Shown here piece by piece: positions 1 through 8,383 of a DNA stretch of 64,000 bases (the first letter of the stretch is position 1; each line of letters opens with the position of its first letter). The notes under the pieces are model-generated. The model did not search any database. It saw only the letters and a program-made list of their open reading frames with translations, and was not told where the DNA came from. The translations under genes and the position numbers were made by a program. Source of the DNA: VXNE01 sp964518405 (GTDB lineage Bacteria; Pseudomonadota; Gammaproteobacteria; Pseudomonadales; Azotimanducaceae); contig CAZFGB010000059.1 in the NCBI GenBank assembly GCA_964518405.1, positions 1-64,000 of the forward strand. Direction: 5' to 3'.

Positions 1-1
1 C

Positions 2-1018
2 AGCAAGACAAACAACATCCTGTGGCGAGGCGGCGGAGACACGTGGGCGCTGCAGGCGGGACCGCATGGATCAGGGATTCTGAAGGACCTCCGGGACCCG
101 GATCCAGCCCGCCGCTACAAGGCGTTTCTCAAATCCGAGATCCTCTCCGTCGCGTTCTCGACCGACGGTATCCATTGGGAGCCTCCCATGGCCTGCCCCG
201 AAGCAAATAGCGCGGGGGATACGCACAACAACGCCTTCTGGGCGCCCACTTTAAGAAAGTACGTGGGAATAACCCGCCAGTGGAGCAAACCGTTCGGCCG
301 CCAGGTTGCATGGACATCGAGCCCCGATTTCCTCAATTGGGACAAGACCCAGATCGTGTTGGAGGGGTCGGACGAGAGACACCAGACCTACTCGATGCCG
401 GTCTGTTTTCACGGCGGCGTGTATATCGGGCTGGTTGCCATTCACGACCAGGACGGGGACCGTGTCTGGACAGAACTGACCTGGAGCCCGGACACGAAAA
501 CATGGCATCGCGTGCTTCCCGGAACCCCCCTCATCCCGAACGGTGAGGAAGGCGAGTATGACTGGGGTTGCGTGTACGCCGCGGCGTGTCCGGTTTTCCT
601 CGAGGACGAAATCCGCTTGTACTACGGCGGGAGCGACGGGCTTCACACGAGCTGGCGAAACGGGTTCTTTTGCCTGGCGACCCTGCGTCCGGACGGTTTC
701 GCCGGCTACAGGGCGTCGGACGTGTCGGAGCCAGCGACGGTAACGACAGCGCCCGTCTTTGACGGAAATGCTCCGCTCCGGGTTTCGGCGGACATTGCAG
801 ACGGAGGCAGCCTCGTCGTGCGTGTCCTGGGCGAGGAGAAGCAGGTGTTGGCTGAAAGCCATCCGCTGGCGAGTACGGTGTCGGATGCGGACGTGCGGTG
901 GCTCGACGATAGTGCCCTGGATGCGATCAGGACCAGGCCTGCCCGGCTTCAATTCGCGTTTCAGGAGGCGACCGTGTTTTCCTTTTCCCAAGGTAACCCA
1001 GAGGGGAGTTTCGAGTAA
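2..1018 (+). CDS. Glycosidase-like beta-propeller protein, 5' end cut by window
   Basis: The reading frame is open from base 2 and ends in TAA at 1016-1018, so the N-terminus lies outside the window. Motifs of the form STDGIHW, SSPDFLNW and SPDTKTW recur, as in five-bladed propeller glycosidases related to GH32/GH43/GH68 clans; a conserved IRLYYGGSDG strand is near the middle. The C-terminal part (from about base 700) looks like a small beta-sandwich. The stop overlaps the ATG of the next gene (TAATG), which points to translational coupling with the GH127 gene and a shared role in breakdown of a plant or algal glycan. No substrate can be assigned from the sequence, and catalytic acids could not be placed with confidence. 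Confidence 0.7.
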   Translation, partial: SKTNNILWRGGGDTWALQAGPHGSGILKDLRDPDPARRYKAFLKSEILSVAFSTDGIHWEPPMACPEANSAGDTHNNAFWAPTLRKYVGITRQWSKPFGRQVAWTSSPDFLNWDKTQIVLEGSDERHQTYSMPVCFHGGVYIGLVAIHDQDGDRVWTELTWSPDTKTWHRVLPGTPLIPNGEEGEYDWGCVYAAACPVFLEDEIRLYYGGSDGLHTSWRNGFFCLATLRPDGFAGYRASDVSEPATVTTAPVFDGNAPLRVSADIADGGSLVVRVLGEEKQVLAESHPLASTVSDADVRWLDDSALDAIRTRPARLQFAFQEATVFSFSQGNPEGSFE

Positions 1019-2799
1019 TGGCTGAGGTCGAGGCGAAGGTAGAGATAGCGTTCGAGCCAGCCGATCCGGGAGGCACCCGGTACGAGGGCTGGATCGCCGA
1101 CCGCATGAGGGTCAATGTCGAGAAACGTCTGCTGCAGTTGGATCTGGACATGATTCTCGAACCCTATGTCAACCGGCCGGGCAGCCAGTGGTGGGCAGGG
1201 GAGCACGTCGGAAAGTACCTGCACGCGGCAACCCATGCGTGGCGGTTCACCGGGGACGATCGGCTCAAGACTCGGCTGGACTCCACCGTAAGGAGGCTCA
1301 TCCACACCCAACTCCCGAACGGGTACCTGGGCACGTACAGCGAGAGCGACCAATTCGGCGAGGGAGACGGGATCGGATGGGACGGCCCGGTCTGGGATGT
1401 CTGGACCCACAAGTACAACCTCATCGGATTGCTCACCTACTACCAGGCCACCGGCCATGCATCGGCGCTCGAGGCGAGCAGGCGCGCGGCCGACCTGATG
1501 CATCAACTCTTCGTCGTGAACAAGAGAAGCATGCGGCTTGCCAGTTCCCACCAGGGCATGGCCGCAACCAGCGTGCTTGAGCCCATGGCCCTTCTTTATC
1601 GGCTGACCGGCGAGCCGCGATACCTCGAGTTCTGCCACGCGATCATCGATGCCTGGGAAGACGAAAGCGATCCCGAGACCTGGATGTCCGAAGAGGAGGG
1701 CTGTCACCTTCTCACGAGCCTGCTCGAACACGGAAACGTCTACAGGACCGCCAATCGGAAGGCCTACGAGATGCTGTCGAACCTGGTGGGGCTACTCGAG
1801 CTGTACCGCGTCGACCCCGACGAGCGGTACCTCACCGCCTGCAGGAATGCATGGGACGACATCGCGACCAAGCGTCTCTACGTCACCGGAACGGCCAGCT
1901 ACCACGAAAAGTTCACGCCGGATGGCAGGCTGCCGCCGGGCGTGGCGGCCGGAGAAGGCTGCGTCACGGTGACCTGGCTTCAACTGACGCGCCACCTTCT
2001 CGAACTGACGGGCGAGGTGCGCTACGCCGACGAACTCGAGCGCACGACCTACAACGCGCTGCTCGCCGCACAGTCGCCGCATACCGGTGAAGTGACCTAC
2101 TTCGTGCCGTTGGTTGGGCGCAAGCACTACAACGGCCATGACGCCAAGATGACCCCCGCGATCTCCTGCTGCTCCAGCAGCATTCCCCGCGGCATCGCGA
2201 TGATTCCGACGTTCGCGTCGGGCGTCCTGAACGGCAAGCCCGCGCTGTTGCAGTACATTCCGGGCAAGCACGTGCTGGCTTACCGCAGCGGCGAGGGGCG
2301 CAGGAAAGTCACGTTGCATGTCGGCGGTGACTATCCCCAAACAGGCGACTTTGAGGTTCAGGTGGAACCGGAGCAGGCTGACCGGTTTTCGGTCGTCCTG
2401 CGCGCACCCTCCTGGGCAACGGGATTCGAGGCGACGGTTGACGGGGTGACCCACACCTCTTCGCAGAGCCGCCTGATCGAGATTGAGCGCACTTGGTCGT
2501 CGGGGGACAAGGTGCGCGTGAAGATTCCCCTTGAGATCCGCCAGGTTCCGGACGGCGACAAGACCAGCAACGCGGTGGCCTTTGTTCGAGGGCCGCAGGT
2601 TCTCGCCACGGACACGGCCGTTGATTCAGTTGGCGGCACCGCCGAATCGGGCTCGTGGGGCGACGCCATTTACACGCGAGCGGTCAAGCAGGACGGGGTC
2701 GAAAAGGCGTTCCGGCTAGTGACCTTCGCCGACGCGGGCCAGGACAAGGAGGAGTACGCCGTGCTCCACGAGGGGATCGAGGCGAGTAGCTCCGTATAG
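1018..2799 (+). CDS. GH127 (DUF1680) family glycosidase, beta-L-arabinofuranosidase-like
   Basis: The 593-residue protein has the hallmarks of GH127/DUF1680: an N-terminal helical barrel with QLPNGYLGTY near residues 98-107, then beta-sandwich domains. In characterised GH127 beta-L-arabinofuranosidases a Glu and three Cys bind zinc, and one Cys is the nucleophile. The matching residues here are Glu313 and Cys315 (GEGC) and Cys384-Cys385 (SCCSS), so the active site appears intact. No signal peptide is seen, so it is probably cytoplasmic and acts on imported oligosaccharides. The start codon overlaps the stop of the upstream propeller glycosidase. The family also includes other specificities, so the sugar is uncertain. 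Confidence 0.88.
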   Translation: MAEVEAKVEIAFEPADPGGTRYEGWIADRMRVNVEKRLLQLDLDMILEPYVNRPGSQWWAGEHVGKYLHAATHAWRFTGDDRLKTRLDSTVRRLIHTQLPNGYLGTYSESDQFGEGDGIGWDGPVWDVWTHKYNLIGLLTYYQATGHASALEASRRAADLMHQLFVVNKRSMRLASSHQGMAATSVLEPMALLYRLTGEPRYLEFCHAIIDAWEDESDPETWMSEEEGCHLLTSLLEHGNVYRTANRKAYEMLSNLVGLLELYRVDPDERYLTACRNAWDDIATKRLYVTGTASYHEKFTPDGRLPPGVAAGEGCVTVTWLQLTRHLLELTGEVRYADELERTTYNALLAAQSPHTGEVTYFVPLVGRKHYNGHDAKMTPAISCCSSSIPRGIAMIPTFASGVLNGKPALLQYIPGKHVLAYRSGEGRRKVTLHVGGDYPQTGDFEVQVEPEQADRFSVVLRAPSWATGFEATVDGVTHTSSQSRLIEIERTWSSGDKVRVKIPLEIRQVPDGDKTSNAVAFVRGPQVLATDTAVDSVGGTAESGSWGDAIYTRAVKQDGVEKAFRLVTFADAGQDKEEYAVLHEGIEASSSV

Positions 2800-2851
2800 A
2801 CCCGAGCGTTCCGGTCTGAGGGCCCGGCAAGTTTCCTGGGCTGGCGGCTAA

Positions 2852-4087
2852 TCAATCGACCTCGGTCGTCCTGCTTTTCCGTTCACCCCTGACAGCGAAG
2901 TCGAAAATTTTCCCGTCGCTACTCAATGCGCCTTCGAAGGTGTCTCCCGTCACCTTCAACCAAGTGTTCAAGGTGCCGGCCGATGCCTCACCCGGTTTCG
3001 CCCAGTAGTTCATCTGGGATTGAGGCGCACCGTACTCGTAGGACAGGATGCCATCCTCGAAACTGATGGCCGAGATCTCGATTTCGCCGTCTTCTTCGTC
3101 GTCGAGCATCGCCGTGAGCACATCCCCTTTCGAAGAGATGGTCAAGGTGCCGCGGAGATCCTTGCCAAAAATGTTGGTCACCATGTCCCATCGGCCCACA
3201 ACCGCGTCAGGGGAGGACACGACGCCAGTCCCATTCACCCCCGGATAGTCTCGCCAGATCCACCGCAGCGTGTCGGGGAAGATCGCGCCGCCGTGGGCCA
3301 GGTCGTGGCCGCCGGTCCCCATCTCGAACCGATAGTCGTATCGCGCGAACATCAGCGCGGACTCCATGGCGAGATTGGCGAGAGTCCAGTTTCCTTCCGT
3401 GAGGTTCAGGTCGTTCATCCCATCCTGGAGGAACACCCGTATGGGTTTCGGGTTTCCGCGGGTCTTCCGAATCAGGTACGGATACTCGGACCCGCCTCGT
3501 AGCCTCGTGTAGCTGCCGATGTGGCTGATGACCTTGCTGAAGGCGTCCGGGCGTTCCCACGCGGCCGTGAACGAAGCGAGGCCGCCGTCGCTCATGCCGC
3601 CGATGGCTCTGCCCTCGGCATCGTCGACGAGGTTGTAGTCCTTGGCAACCTCCGGGAGGATTTCTTCGAGCAAGAACCGGGCATAGGCATCGGAGAGCGG
3701 AACATACTGTGCGCTGCGTTGGTCGGTGACGTGTTGGCTAGCGCCCGGATTGATGAAGATGCCGACGGTCACCGGCATTTCGCCCTTGTGAATCAGGTTG
3801 TCGAAAACGGTCGGCGCCCGCACGGGTCCTTCCAGCATGACGTAGGCCTGGCCGTCCTGGAACACCATCACGCACGCGGGCTCGGCGTCGGTGTACTGCG
3901 CTGGCACATAAACCCAGTAGTCGTGAGTCGTGTCGGGATAGATGCGACTGGCATCCCACGTGTGTTTTGTCACCACGCCCTTCGGGACGCCCTCCTGCGG
4001 TTCTGAATCAACGCCTGGCACGTACTCTGCTCCATTCGCCCAGGTCGCAATGACCAGGGACAACACTGTGATCAAGAAAGTTGGCAT
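2852..4087 (-). CDS. Secreted enterochelin-esterase-like alpha/beta hydrolase with C-terminal beta domain
   Basis: The start at 4087 was chosen because it gives a signal peptide (residues 1-20, hydrophobic FLITVLSLVIA, then ANGA) and clears the upstream toxin gene; a longer frame to 4243 would overlap it. Residues about 40-285 are an esterase D/Fes-like alpha/beta hydrolase: the nucleophile is Ser166 in GGMSDGG, with a likely catalytic His at 261 or 265 in GTGGHDLAHGG. Residues about 295-411 form a separate beta-rich domain that resembles lipocalin-like domains attached to such esterases. It probably works in the periplasm or outside the cell and removes acyl groups from glycans or siderophores. 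The 411 residues fit the two-domain layout. Confidence 0.75.
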   Translation of the reverse strand: MPTFLITVLSLVIATWANGAEYVPGVDSEPQEGVPKGVVTKHTWDASRIYPDTTHDYWVYVPAQYTDAEPACVMVFQDGQAYVMLEGPVRAPTVFDNLIHKGEMPVTVGIFINPGASQHVTDQRSAQYVPLSDAYARFLLEEILPEVAKDYNLVDDAEGRAIGGMSDGGLASFTAAWERPDAFSKVISHIGSYTRLRGGSEYPYLIRKTRGNPKPIRVFLQDGMNDLNLTEGNWTLANLAMESALMFARYDYRFEMGTGGHDLAHGGAIFPDTLRWIWRDYPGVNGTGVVSSPDAVVGRWDMVTNIFGKDLRGTLTISSKGDVLTAMLDDEEDGEIEISAISFEDGILSYEYGAPQSQMNYWAKPGEASAGTLNTWLKVTGDTFEGALSSDGKIFDFAVRGERKSRTTEVD

Positions 4088-4131
4088 AAGCGCGTCGATG
4101 TTGACGCGGGCGAATGCTTCGCTAGTGTCGC

Positions 4132-4557
4132 TCAAACGCCTGCCCACGGATCGATGAGTTTTATCTTCATGTCGGCAAAGTCCCGAACATTCCGCGTTGC
4201 GACTGTCAGGTCTCGGCAGCGTGCGATCGCAGCGATCTGGCAATCAGCTGGCGCCACAGGGCGACCGGCAGTACGGCGGGAGGCGGCGATATCTGCATAT
4301 TCGCGAGCGGCTCCGCTGTCGAACGGCAACACCCTATCCTCGAAGTCCTCCCGCAGGATCGCGTCAACCGCCAAGGCGAGCGCATCTCGGCGCCGTCCAG
4401 CAGGCAGAAGCGCAACCCCGTAACGTAACTCCGCCTCGCCAACTGCCGAAAAATGCAGATCCGCTGCCCGATGACCTGCGACCCAACTCTCTACCGCGGA
4501 GTTCGGCGACGGACGCAGCAGTTCAGATACGACATTCGTGTCCAAAAGCACGGTCAT
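4132..4557 (-). CDS. PIN-domain toxin, FitB/VapC type
   Basis: The 141-residue protein is a complete PIN domain. The expected acidic residues are present: Asp6 (LLDTNVVSE), Glu43, Asp105 and Asp127 (the last in TRNVRDF). PIN toxins are Mg-dependent ribonucleases that cut tRNA, rRNA or mRNA. It lies 9 bp downstream of a FitA-like antitoxin gene on the same strand, which identifies the pair as a FitAB/VapBC module. The C-terminal LIDPW motif is common in FitB-like proteins. Confidence 0.9.
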   Translation of the reverse strand: MTVLLDTNVVSELLRPSPNSAVESWVAGHRAADLHFSAVGEAELRYGVALLPAGRRRDALALAVDAILREDFEDRVLPFDSGAAREYADIAASRRTAGRPVAPADCQIAAIARCRDLTVATRNVRDFADMKIKLIDPWAGV

Positions 4558-4566
4558 CTCATCGAC

Positions 4567-4806
4567 TCAGTCGAAGGACGGCGGCTCGCGTGCTGGCTCC
4601 CGCGGCGGCAGTTCGAGTTCCACGCCGCCGAGCGGCGCCATTCGAGCGCGTATGGCGGCGGCGAGATTTCTGCGCGGCTTGCGCACGACAGCCTCGCGCA
4701 GAATCAGCCGCGCCTCCTCCTCCATGGACCGCCCGTTGCCAGCCGCCCGCACACGCAATCTCGTCTTCACCTCGTCGTCCAGATTGCGGATCGTGATGCT
4801 CGCCAT
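4567..4806 (-). CDS. Ribbon-helix-helix antitoxin, FitA type
   Basis: The 79-residue protein starts MASITIRNLDDEVK, a typical FitA/VapB ribbon-helix-helix beta strand, followed by helices with GRSMEEEAR. The C-terminal tail (residues about 50-79, proline-rich) would wrap the PIN toxin encoded just downstream. A palindrome and promoter lie directly upstream (4836-4864), as expected for an autoregulated pair. Confidence 0.88.
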   Translation of the reverse strand: MASITIRNLDDEVKTRLRVRAAGNGRSMEEEARLILREAVVRKPRRNLAAAIRARMAPLGGVELELPPREPAREPPSFD

Positions 4807-4835
4807 CGACTCGGTGCCCCTCGTTCTCTGCCCTC

Positions 4836-4864
4836 AATGTACGCGGCGATTGCGATGCAATCAA
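4836..4864 (-). promoter_or_regulatory. Promoter and operator of the fitAB-like pair
   Basis: Read on the minus strand there is TTGATT (4859-4864), a 17-bp spacer and TACATT (4836-4841). The spacer and -35 contain a perfect inverted repeat, GATTGC-GAT-GCAATC (4848-4862). A repressor bound there would block RNA polymerase, which fits autoregulation by a FitA-type protein. The promoter is read by eye and has not been tested. Confidence 0.55.
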
Positions 4865-5019
4865 CCCGGCCCGGGCTATCCCCTGGTTCCGATCACGCTC
4901 GCATCTCGGCTCCGGGTCGAACTGGTCCCAGGTCGCCTGCCAAACTTCCACCTGACCGGACCGGTGAGTAATTCCCTAGAATATCCGACCCACGCCCGGC
5001 GTAACGGATCAGCAGACCC

Positions 5020-5925
5020 ATGAACGACGAAGAAAAGTACCTCTTTGACCTTCGCGGCTACATCGTCGTCAAGAACGCGTTGTCGGCCGAGCAGATCGAG
5101 GATCTGTCCTCGCGCCTGGAGGAGCGCCGTAGCATGAAGGACCGGCGTCATTTCGGTTCGGACCGGACGCGTTTCGGGGCCGACGAAGGCCCGGCCTGGT
5201 CGGCGCCGTCCCTGCTGGAGTGGGGTGGTACGTACATCGACCTCATCGACCTGCCGACCATCGCACCCTATCTCGAGGCGCTCCTCGGCACGGGTTACCG
5301 CCTGGACCACGACTACATCAACGTCGTCAACGCGGAGCACCCGAGCCGGCTCTACCTTCACGGCGGCGGCCATCTTGGCGCGGGAGGGCCGCGGGACGTG
5401 GTGGGGCCAAGCGATGGCGGTCAGTGCTACTACCACTACAACAATGGCAGGTTCTTCAATGGCCTGTTGACCGTGGCTTTCGAACTCAACGACGTGAGCC
5501 CCTCGACTGGCGGCTTTGCGTGCGTCCCCGGGAGCCACAAGTTGAACTTCCCGCTCCCGAGCGATTGGCGTGTCAGCGAAAAACAAGCGGACATCCCGGA
5601 GTGCGTGGATCGGGTCAACGCGGACGCGGGTGACGCGATCATCTTCACCGAAGCCTGCGCACACGGAACGGTGCCCTGGGAGGGCGGTGGAGAACGGCGG
5701 ACCATTTTCTACAAGTACTGCCCCCATGCGGTGGCATGGGGACCGTGCTACTACAATGCCGATCACTACGGCGACCTGACCGAAAACCAGCGTGCGATCC
5801 TGATGCCGCCGAGCGCTTACGGACCGCACAATCACACGGCACCGATATGGAAGAGAGCGCAGGCGGAGCAGGCCGAATTGGCCCGGCTGCGCAAGGAAGT
5901 GGCGGCCCTGAAAGAACGCGCGTGA
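5020..5925 (+). CDS. Phytanoyl-CoA dioxygenase (PhyH) family protein
   Basis: The 301-residue protein has the PhyH fold signature: an N-terminal helical part with LFDLRGYIVVKNALS, the strand TGGFACVPGSHKLNF, and a distal His in EACAHGTVPW, followed by an Arg-rich strand. These enzymes are Fe(II)/2-oxoglutarate oxygenases. The usual proximal His-x-Asp is not clear; the equivalent stretch reads LYLHGGGHLG. A HGGG motif is, from memory, characteristic of a subfamily found next to sugar-processing genes, so the metal site may be non-canonical. The C-terminal 25 residues form a short charged helix (RAQAEQAELARLRKE). The start is the only ATG that keeps the conserved N-terminal strand. Confidence 0.82.
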   Translation: MNDEEKYLFDLRGYIVVKNALSAEQIEDLSSRLEERRSMKDRRHFGSDRTRFGADEGPAWSAPSLLEWGGTYIDLIDLPTIAPYLEALLGTGYRLDHDYINVVNAEHPSRLYLHGGGHLGAGGPRDVVGPSDGGQCYYHYNNGRFFNGLLTVAFELNDVSPSTGGFACVPGSHKLNFPLPSDWRVSEKQADIPECVDRVNADAGDAIIFTEACAHGTVPWEGGGERRTIFYKYCPHAVAWGPCYYNADHYGDLTENQRAILMPPSAYGPHNHTAPIWKRAQAEQAELARLRKEVAALKERA

Positions 5926-6271
5926 GGTGAAGGCAGCCCGCGTGACTCTCAGTTCAACAGGAGGATAGACATGTCCTTGAATGTCTACCTGCCTTTTGAC
6001 GGCAACTGCCGCGAGGCCTTCGAGTTGAGCAGGACATGCCCTTCCATGTAAGGACGACCGGACGTATCGCCGAATCTTCCTCGCAGCATTATCTGGATCA
6101 GAGAATCAGCGTACGCTGGTTCTTCTCGATAAAGCGAATGATCGTGTCGCCGAGCGGAGCGCCGCTACCGTCTGCCTCACGGCCGTCGGCAATCTCGCCA
6201 GTCGGCGATTCTGCGCCGAACACGAAGCAGAATCCGCCGCCCTTAAGCGTCATCGTCGCCGATCTTGGCAA
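5926..6271. other. 346-bp gap without an intact recognised gene
   Basis: Apart from the VOC remnant at the left side, a 51-codon minus-strand frame (6098-6253, beginning MTLKGGGFCFVFGAE) is open directly downstream of the alcohol dehydrogenase gene. Its composition is protein-like but I recognise no family. It could be a residue of a deleted gene or a chance frame. No clear terminator was found. Confidence 0.4.
5971..6051 (+). pseudogene. Remnant of a PhnB/VOC-family gene start
   Basis: A good ribosome binding site (AGGAGG at about 5959-5964) precedes an ATG. The first 18 codons read like the start of PhnB-type VOC proteins (LNVYLPFDGNCREAFE). The frame then diverges and stops after 26 codons, and no later segment on this strand continues the family. 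It is probably a gene truncated by deletion, leaving only the translation start and the first strand and helix. Confidence 0.5.
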
Positions 6272-7291
6272 CTAGCACCACGGGTCGAGCATCACCTTCA
6301 TCGCGACCCCGCCGAAGAACGTATCGAACGCCTCGGACGCCGCGTCGATCCCGAAACTGTGGGTGATCAGGTCGTCGGCGGGCAGTCCGCGCCGTACCAG
6401 CGCCTCCAGTTCCCGGTGATCCCCCGGTCTTGAGTACCAAGTCCCGATCAGTTCGAGTTCCTTTTTCGTGAAGTGCTCGATGGTATTGATCCTCGGGCCC
6501 TGGTCCGTAACGCCGATGAAGGCCATCCTGCCGCCCCGTCGCAGGGCGTCGAGGCACAGGGTCTGGGCATCGGAATTCGCGGAGCAGTCGAGGGCAACGT
6601 CGATGCCTTCGGACCCGGCGGCCTCCTGCAATCGGGCGAGTACGTCTGTCTCTTCAGCCGGGTTGACACACACGTCCGCGCCGCACGTTCGCGCCCGGCC
6701 CAGCCGATACTCATTGATGTCCAGCACGATGACGAACGCGTTCAGGAACTTGCACAACAGTGTTGCCGCAAGGCCGATCGGGCCCTGGCCGGTGATCAGG
6801 ACCGTGTCGAACGCGGTCACGTTGAGACGTTTAATCGCCCGATAAGGCGTCCCCAGGACATCGCCGATCAGGGCGCCGGTCTCGAATGAAACGTCATCCG
6901 CCAGCGGCAGACACGCCCGGTCGCCAACGGCGATGTACTGGGAGTGATTTCCGGGAAAGCGCGCCGGCGCTGAATCGCGCCGCTCGCACAGCACCCAGTG
7001 GCCTTCGAGACAGTAGCGGCAATGACCGCAGGGGGTGCCCGCGTAAAGCGCGACGCGGTCGCCTTCCTTGACGCGCGTGGATCGGTCGACCCTGGCGACG
7101 ATCCCGGTGCCCTCGTGTCCTGCGTTGTAGCGAGGTCCTACTACGGTGTTCGCGCCATCGTAGGTGTGGCGTTCCGATCCGCACAGCGCGGACGACATGA
7201 TCTTTACGACGACCCGGTCGTCCTGGGGCTCCGGTTCAGGTACATCGATCACCCGCACCTGCCGATTGCCCAGCATCTGAACGGTTTTCAT
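6272..7291 (-). CDS. Zinc-dependent medium-chain alcohol/threonine dehydrogenase-like protein
   Basis: The 339-residue protein is a full MDR dehydrogenase. Catalytic zinc ligands are Cys37 (ALCGSERH) and His59-Glu60 (AGHEGTG). Structural zinc is bound by Cys88, Cys91, Cys94 and Cys102 in CGHCRYCLEGHWVLC. The Rossmann strand follows at about residues 165-200 (ITGQGPIGLAA), and the Asp after it (VLDINEYR) suggests NAD rather than NADP. It resembles the sorbitol/threonine dehydrogenase group. With the aldo/keto reductase on the opposite strand it may serve oxidation of a sugar or polyol released by the neighbouring glycosidases; that link is inference. Confidence 0.87.
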   Translation of the reverse strand: MKTVQMLGNRQVRVIDVPEPEPQDDRVVVKIMSSALCGSERHTYDGANTVVGPRYNAGHEGTGIVARVDRSTRVKEGDRVALYAGTPCGHCRYCLEGHWVLCERRDSAPARFPGNHSQYIAVGDRACLPLADDVSFETGALIGDVLGTPYRAIKRLNVTAFDTVLITGQGPIGLAATLLCKFLNAFVIVLDINEYRLGRARTCGADVCVNPAEETDVLARLQEAAGSEGIDVALDCSANSDAQTLCLDALRRGGRMAFIGVTDQGPRINTIEHFTKKELELIGTWYSRPGDHRELEALVRRGLPADDLITHSFGIDAASEAFDTFFGGVAMKVMLDPWC

Positions 7292-7402
7292 TGAAACGAG
7301 GCCTTTGGTCCACTCGGGTATCGCGTCAGCTTAACGCGTTGGCCGGGGCGCATCATTTGCTAGTCTTGCCAGCTTCGGCAAACAGTCCCATCTGGGGAAT
7401 CC

Positions 7403-8362
7403 ATGGAGTACAGGCAACTGGGCCGCACGGGCTTGAGAATCAGCCCGGTCGTCCTCGGCACGGTCAACTTCTCTTCCTACACGAACGAAGCCGATTCGTT
7501 CGCCATTCTGGACCGCGCGCTGGAACTTGGCATCAACCACCTCGACACGGCCAACAACTACAACGCGGGCCGGTCGGAAGCGCTGCTTGGACGCTGGCTT
7601 GCCCAGGGCGGAGGACGCCGGGAGAAGATCGTCCTCGCCACCAAGGTGTACTGCAAGCCGAAAGAGTGGGGGGACACGGACAAGGGCCCGACGGGGCCGA
7701 ACGAGCACGGGCTGTCGGCGGCCAACATTCGCGCCGCCGTGGATGCGAGCCTGAAACGTCTGCAGACGGACCACATCGACCTGTACCAGACCCACCACGT
7801 GGACCGAAACGTGCCTTGGGAAGAACTCTGGCAGGCGATGGAACTGCTGGTCGCCCAGGGCAAGATCACCTATGTGGGCAGTTCCAACTACGCCGGCTGG
7901 CACATCGCGCAGGCGCAGGAGGCCGCGCGGCGGCGCAACTCGCTTGGATTCGCGTCCGAACAGAGCATCTACAACCTGGCGAACCGCAGCATTGAACTCG
8001 AGGTGATACCGGCATGCATGGACTATGGGATGGGGTTACTCGTCTACAGTCCGGTTGCCAGCGGCAAGCTGGGCGGCAAGCCGGACAGCAACGAGGGGCG
8101 GCGGGCCATCCAGGAACGTCACCCAAAGGCCGAGGCGTTCGAAGCGTTGTGCGATGAAATCGGACACCCGCCCGCGAGCGTTGCGCTGTCATGGGTCGCG
8201 CACCGTCCCGGCGTGACGGCGCCGATCATCGGTCCGCGCACCATGGAGCAGCTCGAGGCAAGCGTTGAAGCCATCGATATCGAGCTTGATGCCGAGACGC
8301 TTGGGCGGCTGGATGCGATGTTTCCTGGCCCCGGTCCTGCGCCGGAAGCCTACGCCTGGTAA
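7403..8362 (+). CDS. Aldo/keto reductase
   Basis: The 319-residue TIM-barrel protein has the AKR catalytic tetrad: Asp48 and Tyr53 (LDTANNYN), Lys81 (LATKVY) and His131 (LYQTHHVD). The start GRTGLRISPVVLGT is typical of the YajO/Tas-like branch (AKR11-13), which reduces aldehydes or ketones with NADPH. It lies 21 bp upstream of an alpha/beta hydrolase gene on the same strand and may be cotranscribed with it. The substrate is unknown. Confidence 0.9.
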   Translation: MEYRQLGRTGLRISPVVLGTVNFSSYTNEADSFAILDRALELGINHLDTANNYNAGRSEALLGRWLAQGGGRREKIVLATKVYCKPKEWGDTDKGPTGPNEHGLSAANIRAAVDASLKRLQTDHIDLYQTHHVDRNVPWEELWQAMELLVAQGKITYVGSSNYAGWHIAQAQEAARRRNSLGFASEQSIYNLANRSIELEVIPACMDYGMGLLVYSPVASGKLGGKPDSNEGRRAIQERHPKAEAFEALCDEIGHPPASVALSWVAHRPGVTAPIIGPRTMEQLEASVEAIDIELDAETLGRLDAMFPGPGPAPEAYAW

Positions 8363-8383
8363 TCGAACAGGAGAGCCATACCC

